NCBI GenBank assembly: GCA_002695185.1
Contig: NZOF01000061.1
Location: forward strand, 1 to 39,277
Reading direction: 5' to 3'
From: Erythrobacter sp.
GTDB lineage: Bacteria; Pseudomonadota; Alphaproteobacteria; Sphingomonadales; Sphingomonadaceae
DNA length: 39,277 bases
The notes under the pieces: model-generated
The model's database searches: none
Told to the model about the DNA's origin: nothing
The model's input: the letters and a program-made list of their open reading frames with translations, nothing else
Position numbers and translations under genes: made by a program
Shown here: positions 25,541 to 33,961 of the stretch, piece by piece
How positions within the stretch are numbered: the first letter of the stretch is position 1
Layout: the number at the start of each line of letters is the position of its first letter

Positions 25541-26471
25541 CAAGCGGAGCAGCCAGTACCAGCTGATACAGATGATAGAGCAGCAGAGGCAGTACGATAA
25601 ATCCTGCCATCGACGGCTTAAACAGAATGGTTGCCAGTGGCGCGCCAAGGGCAGCCGACTTCTGTCCGCCGGCGAAAAGAAACGAGATGCGATCTTCGAA
25701 GGACAAGCCGAGAGCCTTTGCTGCCAGCCAAGCTCCTATATGCCCCATTGTGATTAGCGCCAGAACCAACGCCGCAGTCCACAGCCAGCCCTCCGGATCA
25801 ATGCGCGTCCAGATACCCTGCTCTACTGCGCCGGAAAATGCCACGTAGACGGCAAGAGCGATTACACCGCGGTCAAGCCAAATGATCTTCGGCTTGTGGG
25901 CGGAAATGAAGCCCCGGGTTCGCATTTGAACGACCTGCCCGATCGCGAAGGGGACTATCAAGATCATAATTATCTTGATCACGGCGTAGCTGCCGACTGC
26001 TCCGTCGCCAGTACCGCCCAAGGCGATGAAGAGTGGCACGCTGATGAAAACCCCGAGAATGCTTAGAAGAGCGGCAGCGATAACTGAAAGTGCCACATTC
26101 CCGTTGGCAAGCGAACTATATGACGTGGACGACTGTATCGTCGTAGGAAGCACACCCAAATACAAGAAGCCAATCGCGACTAGCGGAGGAATGCTCGCTG
26201 GAGCAGCGCGGTAAAAGCACAGCCCAAGAAGGGCCATCGCTCCGAAGCACCACAATATCAAAGGACCGATGAATCTGAGGTTGGCTGCCCCTGCTAGGAT
26301 TTCCCTCCGAGCGATCCGCATTCCGTTAAGCAGAAAGAGAACGAATATCCCGACATTCGCCGCCATCTGCAGAATAGAGCGTGCATGCCCGGTAGCAGGA
26401 AGCGCTGCCGCCAGAGCGACTGCGACAACCAGCATTCGAAGCATTGGGTCGGATATTAGTGTGCGTACCAT
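25473..26471 (-). CDS. Bile acid:sodium symporter-like transporter (SBF-like)
   Basis: Inner-membrane transporter of the BASS superfamily, SBF-like branch (Pfam 13593, YfeH type), 332 residues. It has about nine to ten hydrophobic segments. Family motifs are LFLLNGMRIARREILAGAANLRF, GFLYLGVLPTTIQSSTSYSSLANGNVALSVIAAALLSILGVFISVP and SFLFAGGQKSAALGAPLATILF, the last two probably holding the sodium and substrate sites. Substrate cannot be predicted. It starts 34 bases after prsR on the same strand, so some read-through from the prsK-prsR message is possible. Its 3' end overlaps that of the DUF475 gene. Confidence 0.88.
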   Translation of the reverse strand: MVRTLISDPMLRMLVVAVALAAALPATGHARSILQMAANVGIFVLFLLNGMRIARREILAGAANLRFIGPLILWCFGAMALLGLCFYRAAPASIPPLVAIGFLYLGVLPTTIQSSTSYSSLANGNVALSVIAAALLSILGVFISVPLFIALGGTGDGAVGSYAVIKIIMILIVPFAIGQVVQMRTRGFISAHKPKIIWLDRGVIALAVYVAFSGAVEQGIWTRIDPEGWLWTAALVLALITMGHIGAWLAAKALGLSFEDRISFLFAGGQKSAALGAPLATILFKPSMAGFIVLPLLLYHLYQLVLAAPLASRLRLSPRPDSDDCTAPTTGN

Positions 26472-26505
26472 GATGCCGGAGGCCTAGGCGTGATCCGGTA
26501 ATCTG

Positions 26506-27870
26506 TCAGTCCTGTAAATCGTACTGCTTCAGCAGGTCGTAAAGGGTCGGGCGACTGATGCCCAACAGCTTTGCCGTCATCGAAATGTTACCTTGACTAC
26601 GAGCCATCGCCTGCCGGATCATTCGTCGATCCGCAGCCTCTCGCGCTTGCTTGAGGTTTAGCGGTTGCTCACCTCCCTCGCAGCGTTGCTCAAGATCGAG
26701 ATCCTCCGCAGTGACGAGCTTGCCATCGGCCATAATAACCGCGCGTTTGACCCTGTTCTCTAACTCGCGAACATTACCAGGCCACTTCCAACCATCAATC
26801 GCTTCTAGCGCATCGGGCGCGAAGCCTTTGACCTGAGGATTCATTTCCCCGGCAAATCTAGTCAGGAAATGTTTGGCCAAGAGGACGCTGTCACCCGGGC
26901 GTTCGGTTAATGCAGGCACCCTGATTACCACCTCGGCCAATCGGTAGAACAGATCCTCGCGAAACGTATTGTCGCCGATCATTTCTTCGAGGTTTTGATG
27001 AGTCGCGCATACGATGCGGGTATCAACCGCGATTTGTTTACGCCCCCCTAGGCGTTCAATAACCCGCTCCTGCAGAAAGCGCAGTAATTTGACCTGGAGC
27101 GCGAGCGGGATATCACCTACTTCATCGAGAAAGAGAGTGCCACCGTTAGCCATCTCAATCTTACCTTCGGTGGTTTTTACCGCTCCAGTAAATGCTCCCT
27201 TTTCATGTCCGAAAAGTTCGCTTTCAAGAAGGCTTTCTGGAATTGCGGCACAATTGATTGCTACGAAGGCGCCCTTTCTACGGTCGCTTGCCTCATGTAC
27301 GCCCTTGGCAAGCAGTTCTTTTCCAGTTCCGCTCGCACCGAGAAGCATAACCGAAATGTTGGTAGGCGCCACTCGTTCGATCGTTCGCGCAACCTTAGCC
27401 ATTTCAGGTGCGGTAGTAATCATCCTACCCAGAACCGTTTTGTCTTCGCCAATCTTGGCGGAAAGTCGGCGGTTCTCAATTTCGATCTGGCTAAGTTTGA
27501 AAGCGCGACCGACGATAAGCCCGAGGTTCTCGATATCGACCGGTTTTTGATAGAAGTCGTAAGCGCCCCGTTCAATGGCCTGCAAAGCGCTTTCGCGTGC
27601 GCCATGGCCCGAGGCAACGACCACTTTAGTATCTGGCTTCATCGCCATTATCGCATCCAGCACGGCGAAACCTTCACTCGTTCCGTCAGGGTCAGGCGGT
27701 AAACCCAGGTCGAGAGTTACTACAGCAGGCTCTTGACTGCGAATGGCTGCCAGCGCCTGATCTCGGTTACCGGCAATAATGACATCATAGTCATCGTAGG
27801 CCCATTTCAGTTGTGCCTGCAGCCCTTCATCATCCTCAACGATAAGCAATCTCGGCTTGGTTTGCGCCAT
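26506..27870 (-). CDS. prsR: PrsR-type sigma-54-dependent response regulator (PEP-CTERM system)
   Basis: Two-component activator of exopolysaccharide and PEP-CTERM target genes in organisms with XrtA exosortase. The receiver domain (1-125) has the phospho-acceptor D54 in VVTLDLGLPPDPDGTSEGF. The AAA+ domain has Walker A GASGTGKE (178-185), the sigma-54 contact loop GAFTGA (225-230), Walker B TLFLDE (245-250) and an arginine-finger region FREDLFYRL. The C-terminal Fis-type HTH reads ISMTAKLLGISRPTLYDLLKQYDLQD. The 454 residues match the PrsR subfamily. The ATG shares one base with the prsK stop (TGATG), so translation is coupled. No exosortase or EPS genes are in the window. Confidence 0.92.
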   Translation of the reverse strand: MAQTKPRLLIVEDDEGLQAQLKWAYDDYDVIIAGNRDQALAAIRSQEPAVVTLDLGLPPDPDGTSEGFAVLDAIMAMKPDTKVVVASGHGARESALQAIERGAYDFYQKPVDIENLGLIVGRAFKLSQIEIENRRLSAKIGEDKTVLGRMITTAPEMAKVARTIERVAPTNISVMLLGASGTGKELLAKGVHEASDRRKGAFVAINCAAIPESLLESELFGHEKGAFTGAVKTTEGKIEMANGGTLFLDEVGDIPLALQVKLLRFLQERVIERLGGRKQIAVDTRIVCATHQNLEEMIGDNTFREDLFYRLAEVVIRVPALTERPGDSVLLAKHFLTRFAGEMNPQVKGFAPDALEAIDGWKWPGNVRELENRVKRAVIMADGKLVTAEDLDLEQRCEGGEQPLNLKQAREAADRRMIRQAMARSQGNISMTAKLLGISRPTLYDLLKQYDLQD

Positions 27871-29975
27871 CAGGCCGCTTCCTTCCTCGTGATTGCCTTT
27901 GCACCCAAGAGCGCGTGAGCGGAAGCGAGCGGCAAACTAATGGTAAAACGAGTACCGAGACCCTCGCGGGACTCTACATCCAGTCTGCCACCCATGGACC
28001 GGATCAATTCGCGAGCTTCATAGGCGCCAATACCAAAACCACCGTCTTTGGAAGAAACGAAAGGAGTAAACAGACCACTTCGAATGAAACTGGGGCTCAT
28101 ACCCTTGCCGCTGTCTACAATTTGCACGATGCCAGATAGTCCGTCGCTGAAAATCTCAAGCATCACAGCGGATTCAGGATCACTGGCTTCGATCGCATTC
28201 TGCAAAATATGCGCTGCAGCCTGTTCGAAACCTTCTGGATTTCCGCTCACCTGCAGCGGTTCCGACCGAAGTAAGGTTATGGTATGCAAGGCCGAATAAC
28301 GATCGATCAAAGCTCCCATATGACTCGTAATATCGAAGTCGCGGCCTTGCTCTTGGCCAGCCGTTCCATATCGCCCTAGCCGGGCCAGCATCGTGTTTAA
28401 CTTGTCGGCACTGTTACGAAGGGTGATAAGCATGTCTTTACGAAATTCCGGCTTTTCGGCATGCTTCTCAGCGTTTCTGAGCAGCAGGGACATCTGGCTG
28501 GATAGGTTCTTGATGTCATGCATCACGAAAGCCATTCGCCGATTGAATTCGTCAAATCTCGTCGCTTCGGACAACGCTTCCTGGCCCGCTTGTTCGGAAA
28601 GGTAACTCGCCAGTTGCTGTCCCACGACGCCAAGTAGGTCGAAATCCTCCCAGTCGAGCTTTCGGTCGATGAGAGGTCGCGAGAGTACGATCAATCCTAT
28701 CAAACGCTCGAAATGCAACAGTGGAACGACTGCCCATACCCGATCGTCTTCGAGAAACCACTGAGGAAGGTGATCGAGTTCTCCCTGATGCTCTACTCCT
28801 GCACGGCTTTCGTCCAAGTCTAGGATCAGACCTGTCTTCTCGAATATTTGCGCGAGTTCCGGTGAAATGGCGTTGCCCGGGATCCTCAGGTCTGGCCATC
28901 TCCAATGCCCGCCAGGCTGCAATGTCCCATCCTCATCGGATAAAAGCAAAGCCCCTGAAGGACTCTCGGTAATTTCCGCGAGCGCCTTCACCGCTCGCTC
29001 CTGCAACGGACTATCTCCGTTCGTCGATCGGCCCATTGTGTGAGTGAAGCGAATCCACTCATTGCGATAGTCATAACGATATTTGAAGAGATGCTTGATC
29101 GCGGTGACCTTGGCCCAACCGCGCAGCTTGTCTGAAGGTAGCCAGATCAGCGCCAAGGCTGCGGCGCCAACAAGGAGGCCTACCTGAGTAAGCCTTCCAG
29201 CATTCTCTTCGAAAAGACTCAGCCAGCTTGCAAAGAGAAGCATGGCGGCGAGGTAAGTCCCGATAACCATCAGCGAGAGAAACCGGAATGTTACTGTGCG
29301 CGATGGACTAAACGTTAATCCTGCAGCTTTTTGATTGAAGCCAATGGCAAAGGGGATGGCGACCATGGCCACTGCAAGGCCCCTCGTCGCTACTAGTTCA
29401 GCTGGATATGAACCAGATAGCCAGGCGACATTGTAAAAATTCAGAGTGAAAGCCCAGAAGCCAGCCATCGCCGCGGCATTCCACCGCAATATTTGGCGTG
29501 AACGCGGCGATGCTCCGACATACAAATTATGCACCATGACCAGCGACCCTGTAGCCACGAGCATACGAAACATCGCCGACGTCTCAAAAACGGTTGCCGT
29601 TGTCCCGTTAGGCCATCCGGCATTATAAGCCAGTAATATGAGGGCCAATTGAAGCGCTTCTACAAATCCCAGAGCTAACGCGACCGGACGTACCATTCGG
29701 ACGCTTTCGTCACGGCCATCATTTGCGAAATGCCGCAGAAGAGTAGCAAGCCAAGCTACATTCGCGGCCACTTCCGTCAGTAACAAAATTGAATGGTCTG
29801 GGTCGAAACTCGCTGCCGCGACACACCAGTTCGCAGTCAGCGCAAGCGCTACGACGGCCGACCAGCGATCAGACCTTTCGGGATCTCCAAAACGAGCGAT
29901 CCACACCGCACATATCCCGGCAATAATCGCGCCAACGGAATACGAAAGATAAGAGACGTGTGCTGCCCAATCCAT
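27870..29975 (-). CDS. prsK: PrsK-type membrane sensor histidine kinase (XrtA/PEP-CTERM system)
   Basis: Cognate kinase of PrsR, 701 residues. The N-terminal 280 or so residues hold about ten membrane segments (from YLSYSVGAIIAGICAVWIARFG to VGLLVGAAALALIWLPSDKLRG). A GAF-like domain spans about 310-480 (GALLLSDEDGTLQPGGHWRW, VWAVVPLLHFERLIGLIVLSRPL). The kinase core has the His in FVMHDIKNLSSQMSLLLRNAEKH rather than a standard HisKA helix, then HATPase_c with ILQNAIEASD, DSGKGMS and GGFGIGAYEARELIRSMGG. This unusual H box and layout are characteristic of PrsK. The signal it senses is unknown. The ribosome site is AGAAGG, 11 bases before the ATG. Confidence 0.92.
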   Translation of the reverse strand: MDWAAHVSYLSYSVGAIIAGICAVWIARFGDPERSDRWSAVVALALTANWCVAAASFDPDHSILLLTEVAANVAWLATLLRHFANDGRDESVRMVRPVALALGFVEALQLALILLAYNAGWPNGTTATVFETSAMFRMLVATGSLVMVHNLYVGASPRSRQILRWNAAAMAGFWAFTLNFYNVAWLSGSYPAELVATRGLAVAMVAIPFAIGFNQKAAGLTFSPSRTVTFRFLSLMVIGTYLAAMLLFASWLSLFEENAGRLTQVGLLVGAAALALIWLPSDKLRGWAKVTAIKHLFKYRYDYRNEWIRFTHTMGRSTNGDSPLQERAVKALAEITESPSGALLLSDEDGTLQPGGHWRWPDLRIPGNAISPELAQIFEKTGLILDLDESRAGVEHQGELDHLPQWFLEDDRVWAVVPLLHFERLIGLIVLSRPLIDRKLDWEDFDLLGVVGQQLASYLSEQAGQEALSEATRFDEFNRRMAFVMHDIKNLSSQMSLLLRNAEKHAEKPEFRKDMLITLRNSADKLNTMLARLGRYGTAGQEQGRDFDITSHMGALIDRYSALHTITLLRSEPLQVSGNPEGFEQAAAHILQNAIEASDPESAVMLEIFSDGLSGIVQIVDSGKGMSPSFIRSGLFTPFVSSKDGGFGIGAYEARELIRSMGGRLDVESREGLGTRFTISLPLASAHALLGAKAITRKEAA

Positions 29976-30110
29976 CAGGGTTGAGCCTTCTCACCAATCT
30001 TTCCCAAGACGGACATAAGACCGCTAGACCCCATTTGCTCTGCCAAAGTTATTGAGCAGCAGTATGGCGCAATGATGAATTGTCGGTAAACTTTACAGTT
30101 AAGAAATAGC

Positions 30111-30142
30111 AAAAAACGGCGCGCCTTCGAAGGATGCGCCGT
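30111..30142 (-). terminator. Rho-independent terminator of the small membrane protein gene
   Basis: On the minus strand CGGCGC-A-TCCTTCGAAGG-C-GCGCCG forms a long stem around TTCG, followed by TTTTTT. It lies 28 bases downstream of the 97-residue gene and upstream of prsK, insulating the two. Confidence 0.88.
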
Positions 30143-30169
30143 CGCTCTTTGCCCGAAGATTTAGGTTTA

Positions 30170-30463
30170 TCAATCTTCAACTGCATCTTGAACTGCGGTC
30201 CCCGCATTCTGTGCTGCATCGCCCACCTGTCCTGCGGCCTCACCAACTTCAGAGGCAGCACCAGCCACCGCATTGTCCTTCGCTACTTCCGCTCCACTCA
30301 TTTGCGAGAAGAAGAAGATAGCCGCGATCGCAATTACCAATACAATGATTGCGATTAGCCAGCCTGCCCCGCCGCGACGGCTCTCACCATCAGTGATCAC
30401 CGTATGTGTCGTGTGCGTATCTCCCGATGGACTGCGCGTCTCGGTAATGCGTTCTTCGGTCAT
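30170..30463 (-). CDS. Small single-pass membrane protein, predicted general-stress gene
   Basis: Hypothetical protein of 97 residues. Residues 1-33 are polar (TEERITETRSPSGDTHTTHT, ending SRRGG). One strong membrane segment follows (about 34-55, WLIAIIVLVIAIAAIFFF). The C-terminal 40 residues are an Ala/Gly/Asp/Glu-rich amphipathic helix (AAGQVGDAAQNAGTAVQDAVED), reminiscent of LEA-like or stress-tolerance tails. I do not recognise a named family. The upstream GGAAC-N17-CGTT element argues for control by the EcfG general stress sigma factor, and a strong terminator follows, so it is a single-gene transcript. Confidence 0.82.
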   Translation of the reverse strand: MTEERITETRSPSGDTHTTHTVITDGESRRGGAGWLIAIIVLVIAIAAIFFFSQMSGAEVAKDNAVAGAASEVGEAAGQVGDAAQNAGTAVQDAVED

Positions 30464-30498
30464 GGATTTTCCTCAGCTGACCCATTGAATGTGGCAAA

Positions 30499-30524
30499 AA
30501 CGCGGCTACCGCTCGAGCGGTTCC
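30499..30524 (-). promoter_or_regulatory. EcfG (general stress sigma factor) promoter
   Basis: On the minus strand GGAAC (30524-30520), a 17-base spacer and CGTT (30502-30499), about 36 bases before the ATG at 30463. This is the consensus of the alphaproteobacterial EcfG sigma factor under PhyR-NepR. The spacer contains the palindrome CCGCTCGAGCGG. Confidence 0.75.
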
Positions 30525-30536
30525 GCATAAAGAGGG

Positions 30537-31934
30537 TTAACGCGCTGATTTTTCTCCATCGCCAAACTCGAATGGAGAAATGCCTCGCCGCATGCGATCG
30601 AAGCGCAGGCGGCGTCCCCGAGGGGGCAGAGAGCGCTGAGAGCACCTTTCCCGATAGCATAGTGCACACCCAGGACCAATTATCTGAGCTTCGGATGGAC
30701 GAAGAGAAATACCCCGTGCCTGGGCCAAGTCGCCGGCAAGAACCGCCTCGATGCCTAGTATAACGACAAAGCGCGCTTCGCCTGGAACACCGCTACCCTC
30801 GACACTTCGCATAATAGTGAACCATCCGCCCTGAGACTCGTCGCCTTGTTCAAGGCTAACGAACTGGGCAACCAATTCGCCACCGCGCTCGAAGGCCCGG
30901 TGAGCATCCCATAGCGGGCAAGACACATCTTCGCTCGCGAACCGCGCCGAACTAGCTCCAAGGAAACGTTTGGAGAATTGGCCCGCCCTGTCGAGACGAG
31001 CCATGAAAAAGGGCAAACCGCGCTGACCGACCCGTTGTAGTGTAGTTAACCGGTGCGCGAGTTGTTCAAAGCTCACGCTAAACCTGCGCTCGAGAACAGC
31101 CAGGTCGTATCCGGTACCTTCGCAGGCGCGCAGGAAACGGCCGTAGGGCATTATCAGCGCAGCCGCGAAATAGCCCTCGAGGTGGCGGCTGAAAAGCGCC
31201 CGCGCTTCCTCATCGTCAAATTGAGCACCCTGCGCAATGTTCGCAATTTCGTCCTTCATCTCCAATTGAGCGATTTTGATTGCGAGTTGGCAATTGCGCG
31301 ACGCCGGAGCGAGTAATTCCGAAAGCTGAACCTGACGGGCATGTAGATCCAGTCTGCTGAGGCTATCGGGCAAAACGTCGCGCGGGAGAATACGCACGGA
31401 AAGCTGGTGACGTTCTCTCAATCTCTCCGTCAAAGCCAGTCCGATGTCGCCGCGAGAAAGACGCATCTCGTCCGCCAGTTCCTCGGCAGCATGGTCGAGA
31501 TCTGCAAAATGATTTCGCCAGCGCTCCACTTCACGGCGTGATGCTACGAGAGGAGAGTCTTCCACAGCCGCTCCTGCCCGAGCATTGTCGAAAAGCTGCG
31601 CAAATGCAGCCGCTACGTTTGGAGCCGTAGCAAGGAAATCGTCGACCTCATCGCGATCTATCGGGAAGGCAGCAAAGCGCTCATCGGCGAACCTTCGCAT
31701 CAAACCTTCGAGCCCTCCGATTGCCTCATCCTCACGAATGCTGCGCGGATCGAAGTCGAATTGTTCTACCAACGCCATTACAACGCGGGCACTTACAGGG
31801 CGCTGATTTCTCTCGATAAGATTAAGATAGCTTGGCGAGATTGCCAGACGGCTAGCCATTGCGGCCTGCGTCAGGTTCTCCCGTTTCCGTAAACGGCGAA
31901 TAGCGGGACCGGCCTGAAGCGCAGGATCAGCCAT
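30537..31934 (-). CDS. XRE-type regulator, RamB/ScfR short-chain fatty acyl family
   Basis: Transcription factor of 465 residues. The N-terminal XRE helix-turn-helix (about 8-62) reads IRRLRKRENLTQAAMASRLAISPSYLNLIERNQRPVS. The middle is an IrrE-like (DUF955) domain (about 195-330), where the Zn-peptidase HExxH is replaced by DDEEARALFSRHLEGYFAAALIMPYGRF. The C-terminal DUF2083 region carries the conserved cysteine cluster GCALCYRERCSQRSLP. Characterised relatives (RamB of Corynebacterium, the short-chain fatty acyl regulators) control acetate, propionate and glyoxylate-cycle genes and may sense acyl-CoA. The gene is divergent from aceA, and a perfect palindrome touches its start codon, so autoregulation and control of aceA are likely. 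Confidence 0.87.
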   Translation of the reverse strand: MADPALQAGPAIRRLRKRENLTQAAMASRLAISPSYLNLIERNQRPVSARVVMALVEQFDFDPRSIREDEAIGGLEGLMRRFADERFAAFPIDRDEVDDFLATAPNVAAAFAQLFDNARAGAAVEDSPLVASRREVERWRNHFADLDHAAEELADEMRLSRGDIGLALTERLRERHQLSVRILPRDVLPDSLSRLDLHARQVQLSELLAPASRNCQLAIKIAQLEMKDEIANIAQGAQFDDEEARALFSRHLEGYFAAALIMPYGRFLRACEGTGYDLAVLERRFSVSFEQLAHRLTTLQRVGQRGLPFFMARLDRAGQFSKRFLGASSARFASEDVSCPLWDAHRAFERGGELVAQFVSLEQGDESQGGWFTIMRSVEGSGVPGEARFVVILGIEAVLAGDLAQARGISLRPSEAQIIGPGCALCYRERCSQRSLPPRGRRLRFDRMRRGISPFEFGDGEKSAR

Positions 31935-31952
31935 TTGTAAAGTCCTTTACAA
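31935..31952. promoter_or_regulatory. Palindromic operator abutting the regulator start codon
   Basis: TTGTAAAG-TC-CTTTACAA is a perfect palindrome with 8-bp arms, immediately before the regulator ATG at 31934. Further related words follow toward aceA: TTACATGTAA (31955-31964), TTGTACAA (31985-31992) and TGTAAA (32000-32005). Probably binding sites for the adjacent XRE regulator. Confidence 0.65.
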
Positions 31953-32086
31953 CGTTACATGTAATTTTTGCGCATAATGGCATTTTGTACAAGTTATTCT
32001 GTAAATTTTCCTGCCGGAGCGCGGGTGTTTAGGCCATAACCATCTCAAGGCCACACACGCCACCCGGACGGACAGGAGATACCGCA

Positions 32087-33685
32087 ATGACCTACCAGAG
32101 CCGCATTGCCCAAATGAACGAAACCATTAGCCAGAACGGTGACAGCTGGGCAGCCATCGATAGCGCAAGCGCCGCGCGGATGGCTGTGCAGAACCGCTTC
32201 CCCACCGGACTCGACATTGCGCGCTACACTGCGAAAATCATGCGCGAAGATATGGAAGCCTATGATGTTGACCCGGCGAACTACACCCAATCGCTGGGCA
32301 CGTGGCACGGCTTCATTGCTCAACAAAAGATGATTTCGATCAAGAAGCATTTTGGCAGCACCAAACGACGCTACCTTTATTTGTCAGGATGGATGGTTGC
32401 CGCGCTGCGTAGCGACTTTGGGCCCCTTCCCGATCAATCCATGCACGAGAAGACAAGCGTCCCCGCACTGATCGAAGAGATTTACACCTTCCTCAAGCAG
32501 GCTGATGCCCGCGAACTGGGTGGTATGTTCCGCGAACTGGACGATGCAAAGGAAATGGGCGACGCTGTTAACACCCATCGTATTCTTCGGGAAATTGACG
32601 AGCATCAGACGCATGTTGTTCCGATCATTGCGGACATCGATGCCGGTTTCGGCAATGCTGAGGCGACCTATCTTCTCGCTAAGAAGATGATCGAGGCCGG
32701 TGCCTGCGCGCTCCAGATCGAGAACCAAGTTTCGGACGAGAAGCAGTGTGGCCACCAGGACGGTAAGGTCACCGTTCCGCACGAGGACTTCCTTCAGAAG
32801 ATCCGCGCGATCCGATATGCCTTTCTTGAGCTTGGTGTACCCGACGGTGTCATCGTGGCTCGCACCGACAGCCTCGGTGCAGGCCTGACCAAGCAGATCG
32901 CCTTCTCGAAAGAAGCGGGTGACCTGGGCGATCAGTATAACGCCTTCCTCGATTGCGACGAGGTCGATCCGTCCGACATCAAGAATGGCCAGGTCTTCAT
33001 CAGCCGCGACGGCAAGCTGCTGGCGCCCAAGCGCCTGCCCTCGAACCTCTATCAGTTCCGCGCCGGAACCGGCGAGGACCGCTGCGTGCTCGACTGCATC
33101 ACTGCCCTCCAGCACGGCGCAGACCTGCTGTGGATCGAGACTGAGAAGCCGCACATCGGGCAGATCGGTGGCATGGTGAACCGCATCCGCGAAGTGATCC
33201 CCAACGCCAAGCTGGTCTACAACAACTCACCCAGCTTCAACTGGACACTCAACTTCCGCCAGCAGGTTTTCGATGCCTGGGAAGCGGACGGCAAGGAGGT
33301 GTCGGGCTTCGACCGCGCCAGGCTCATGAGCGTGGATTACGACGGCACCGAACTGGCGGCAGAGGCAGATGAGCGCATCCGCACCTTTCAGAGGGACGCG
33401 GCGCGAGAGGCAGGCATCTTCCACCATCTGATCACCCTGCCGACCTACCATACGGCGGCGCTGAGCACCGACAATCTGGCGAAGGAATACTTCGGCGATG
33501 CGGGCATGCTCGGCTACGTCAAGAACGTCCAGCGCGAGGAAATCCGTCAGGGTATCGCCTGCGTGAAGCACCAGAGCATGGCCGGCAGCGACATCGGCGA
33601 TGATCACAAGGAGTACTTTGCCGGTGAAGCGGCCTTGAAGGCCGGCGGCAAGGACAACACCATGAACCAGTTCGCAGCCGCGTAA
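32087..33685 (+). CDS. aceA: Isocitrate lyase
   Basis: Key glyoxylate-shunt enzyme, splitting isocitrate to glyoxylate and succinate, needed for growth on acetate and fatty acids. The 532-residue protein is the longer isocitrate lyase form. The active-site loop is EKQCGHQDGK with catalytic C221 (the E. coli version is KKCGH). Other marks are GTWHGF, LYLSGWMVAALRS, ADIDAGFGN with the Mg-binding Asp, LQIENQVSDEKQ, VARTDSLGAG, WIETEKPHI and NNSPSFNWTL. AGGAG at 32074-32078 is 8 bases before the ATG. It is divergent from the RamB-like regulator and followed at 11 bases by a small gene. Confidence 0.97.
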   Translation: MTYQSRIAQMNETISQNGDSWAAIDSASAARMAVQNRFPTGLDIARYTAKIMREDMEAYDVDPANYTQSLGTWHGFIAQQKMISIKKHFGSTKRRYLYLSGWMVAALRSDFGPLPDQSMHEKTSVPALIEEIYTFLKQADARELGGMFRELDDAKEMGDAVNTHRILREIDEHQTHVVPIIADIDAGFGNAEATYLLAKKMIEAGACALQIENQVSDEKQCGHQDGKVTVPHEDFLQKIRAIRYAFLELGVPDGVIVARTDSLGAGLTKQIAFSKEAGDLGDQYNAFLDCDEVDPSDIKNGQVFISRDGKLLAPKRLPSNLYQFRAGTGEDRCVLDCITALQHGADLLWIETEKPHIGQIGGMVNRIREVIPNAKLVYNNSPSFNWTLNFRQQVFDAWEADGKEVSGFDRARLMSVDYDGTELAAEADERIRTFQRDAAREAGIFHHLITLPTYHTAALSTDNLAKEYFGDAGMLGYVKNVQREEIRQGIACVKHQSMAGSDIGDDHKEYFAGEAALKAGGKDNTMNQFAAA

Positions 33686-33696
33686 GGAGAGGAAGG

Positions 33697-33888
33697 ATGA
33701 CTACGATGACCGAAGACACCCCCAAGACCGAGCCCGGACGCGCGCGCGCCCTGTTCTCGACCGCCGATTTCCGCCTGCTGCGCACCGCTCTGACCAGCTA
33801 TGCCCGCCAGACAAACGACCGCGAGGAGCTGGCGAAGATCAACGCCCTGCACCATCGCCTTGGCACTTACGTACCCTCGGACGGCTAA
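33697..33888 (+). CDS. Small protein downstream of aceA
   Basis: Protein of 63 residues (60 if the ATG at 33706 is used), no family recognised. It is polar at the N-terminus (TEDTPKTEPGR), then mostly helical and basic (ARALFSTADFRLLRTALTSYARQTNDREELAKINALHHRLGTYV). It lies 11 bases after aceA with a strong ribosome site (AAGGAGAGGAAGG) and is closed by a terminator, so it is translated from the aceA message. Good ribosome site, tight spacing and terminator support a real gene. A role tied to glyoxylate metabolism is inference. Confidence 0.75.
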   Translation: MTTMTEDTPKTEPGRARALFSTADFRLLRTALTSYARQTNDREELAKINALHHRLGTYVPSDG

Positions 33889-33920
33889 CCTCCAATACAG
33901 TTCTCCTGGGGAGGAGAAGC

Positions 33921-33961
33921 GGCCACCGGAGCGACCCCCGAAAGCTCCGGTGGCCGTCATT
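33921..33961 (+). terminator. Rho-independent terminator of the aceA operon
   Basis: Perfect 12-bp stem GGCCACCGGAGC (33921-33932) with GCTCCGGTGGCC (33944-33955), 11-base loop, followed by GTCATTTT. The tail is short but the stem is strong. It lies right at the 3' end of the convergent amidohydrolase gene. Confidence 0.82.

Noticed and set aside
30062..30085. Possible sigma-54 (-24/-12) promoter before prsK
   Set aside because: Contains TGGC-like bases but lacks the GG-N10-GC spacing.
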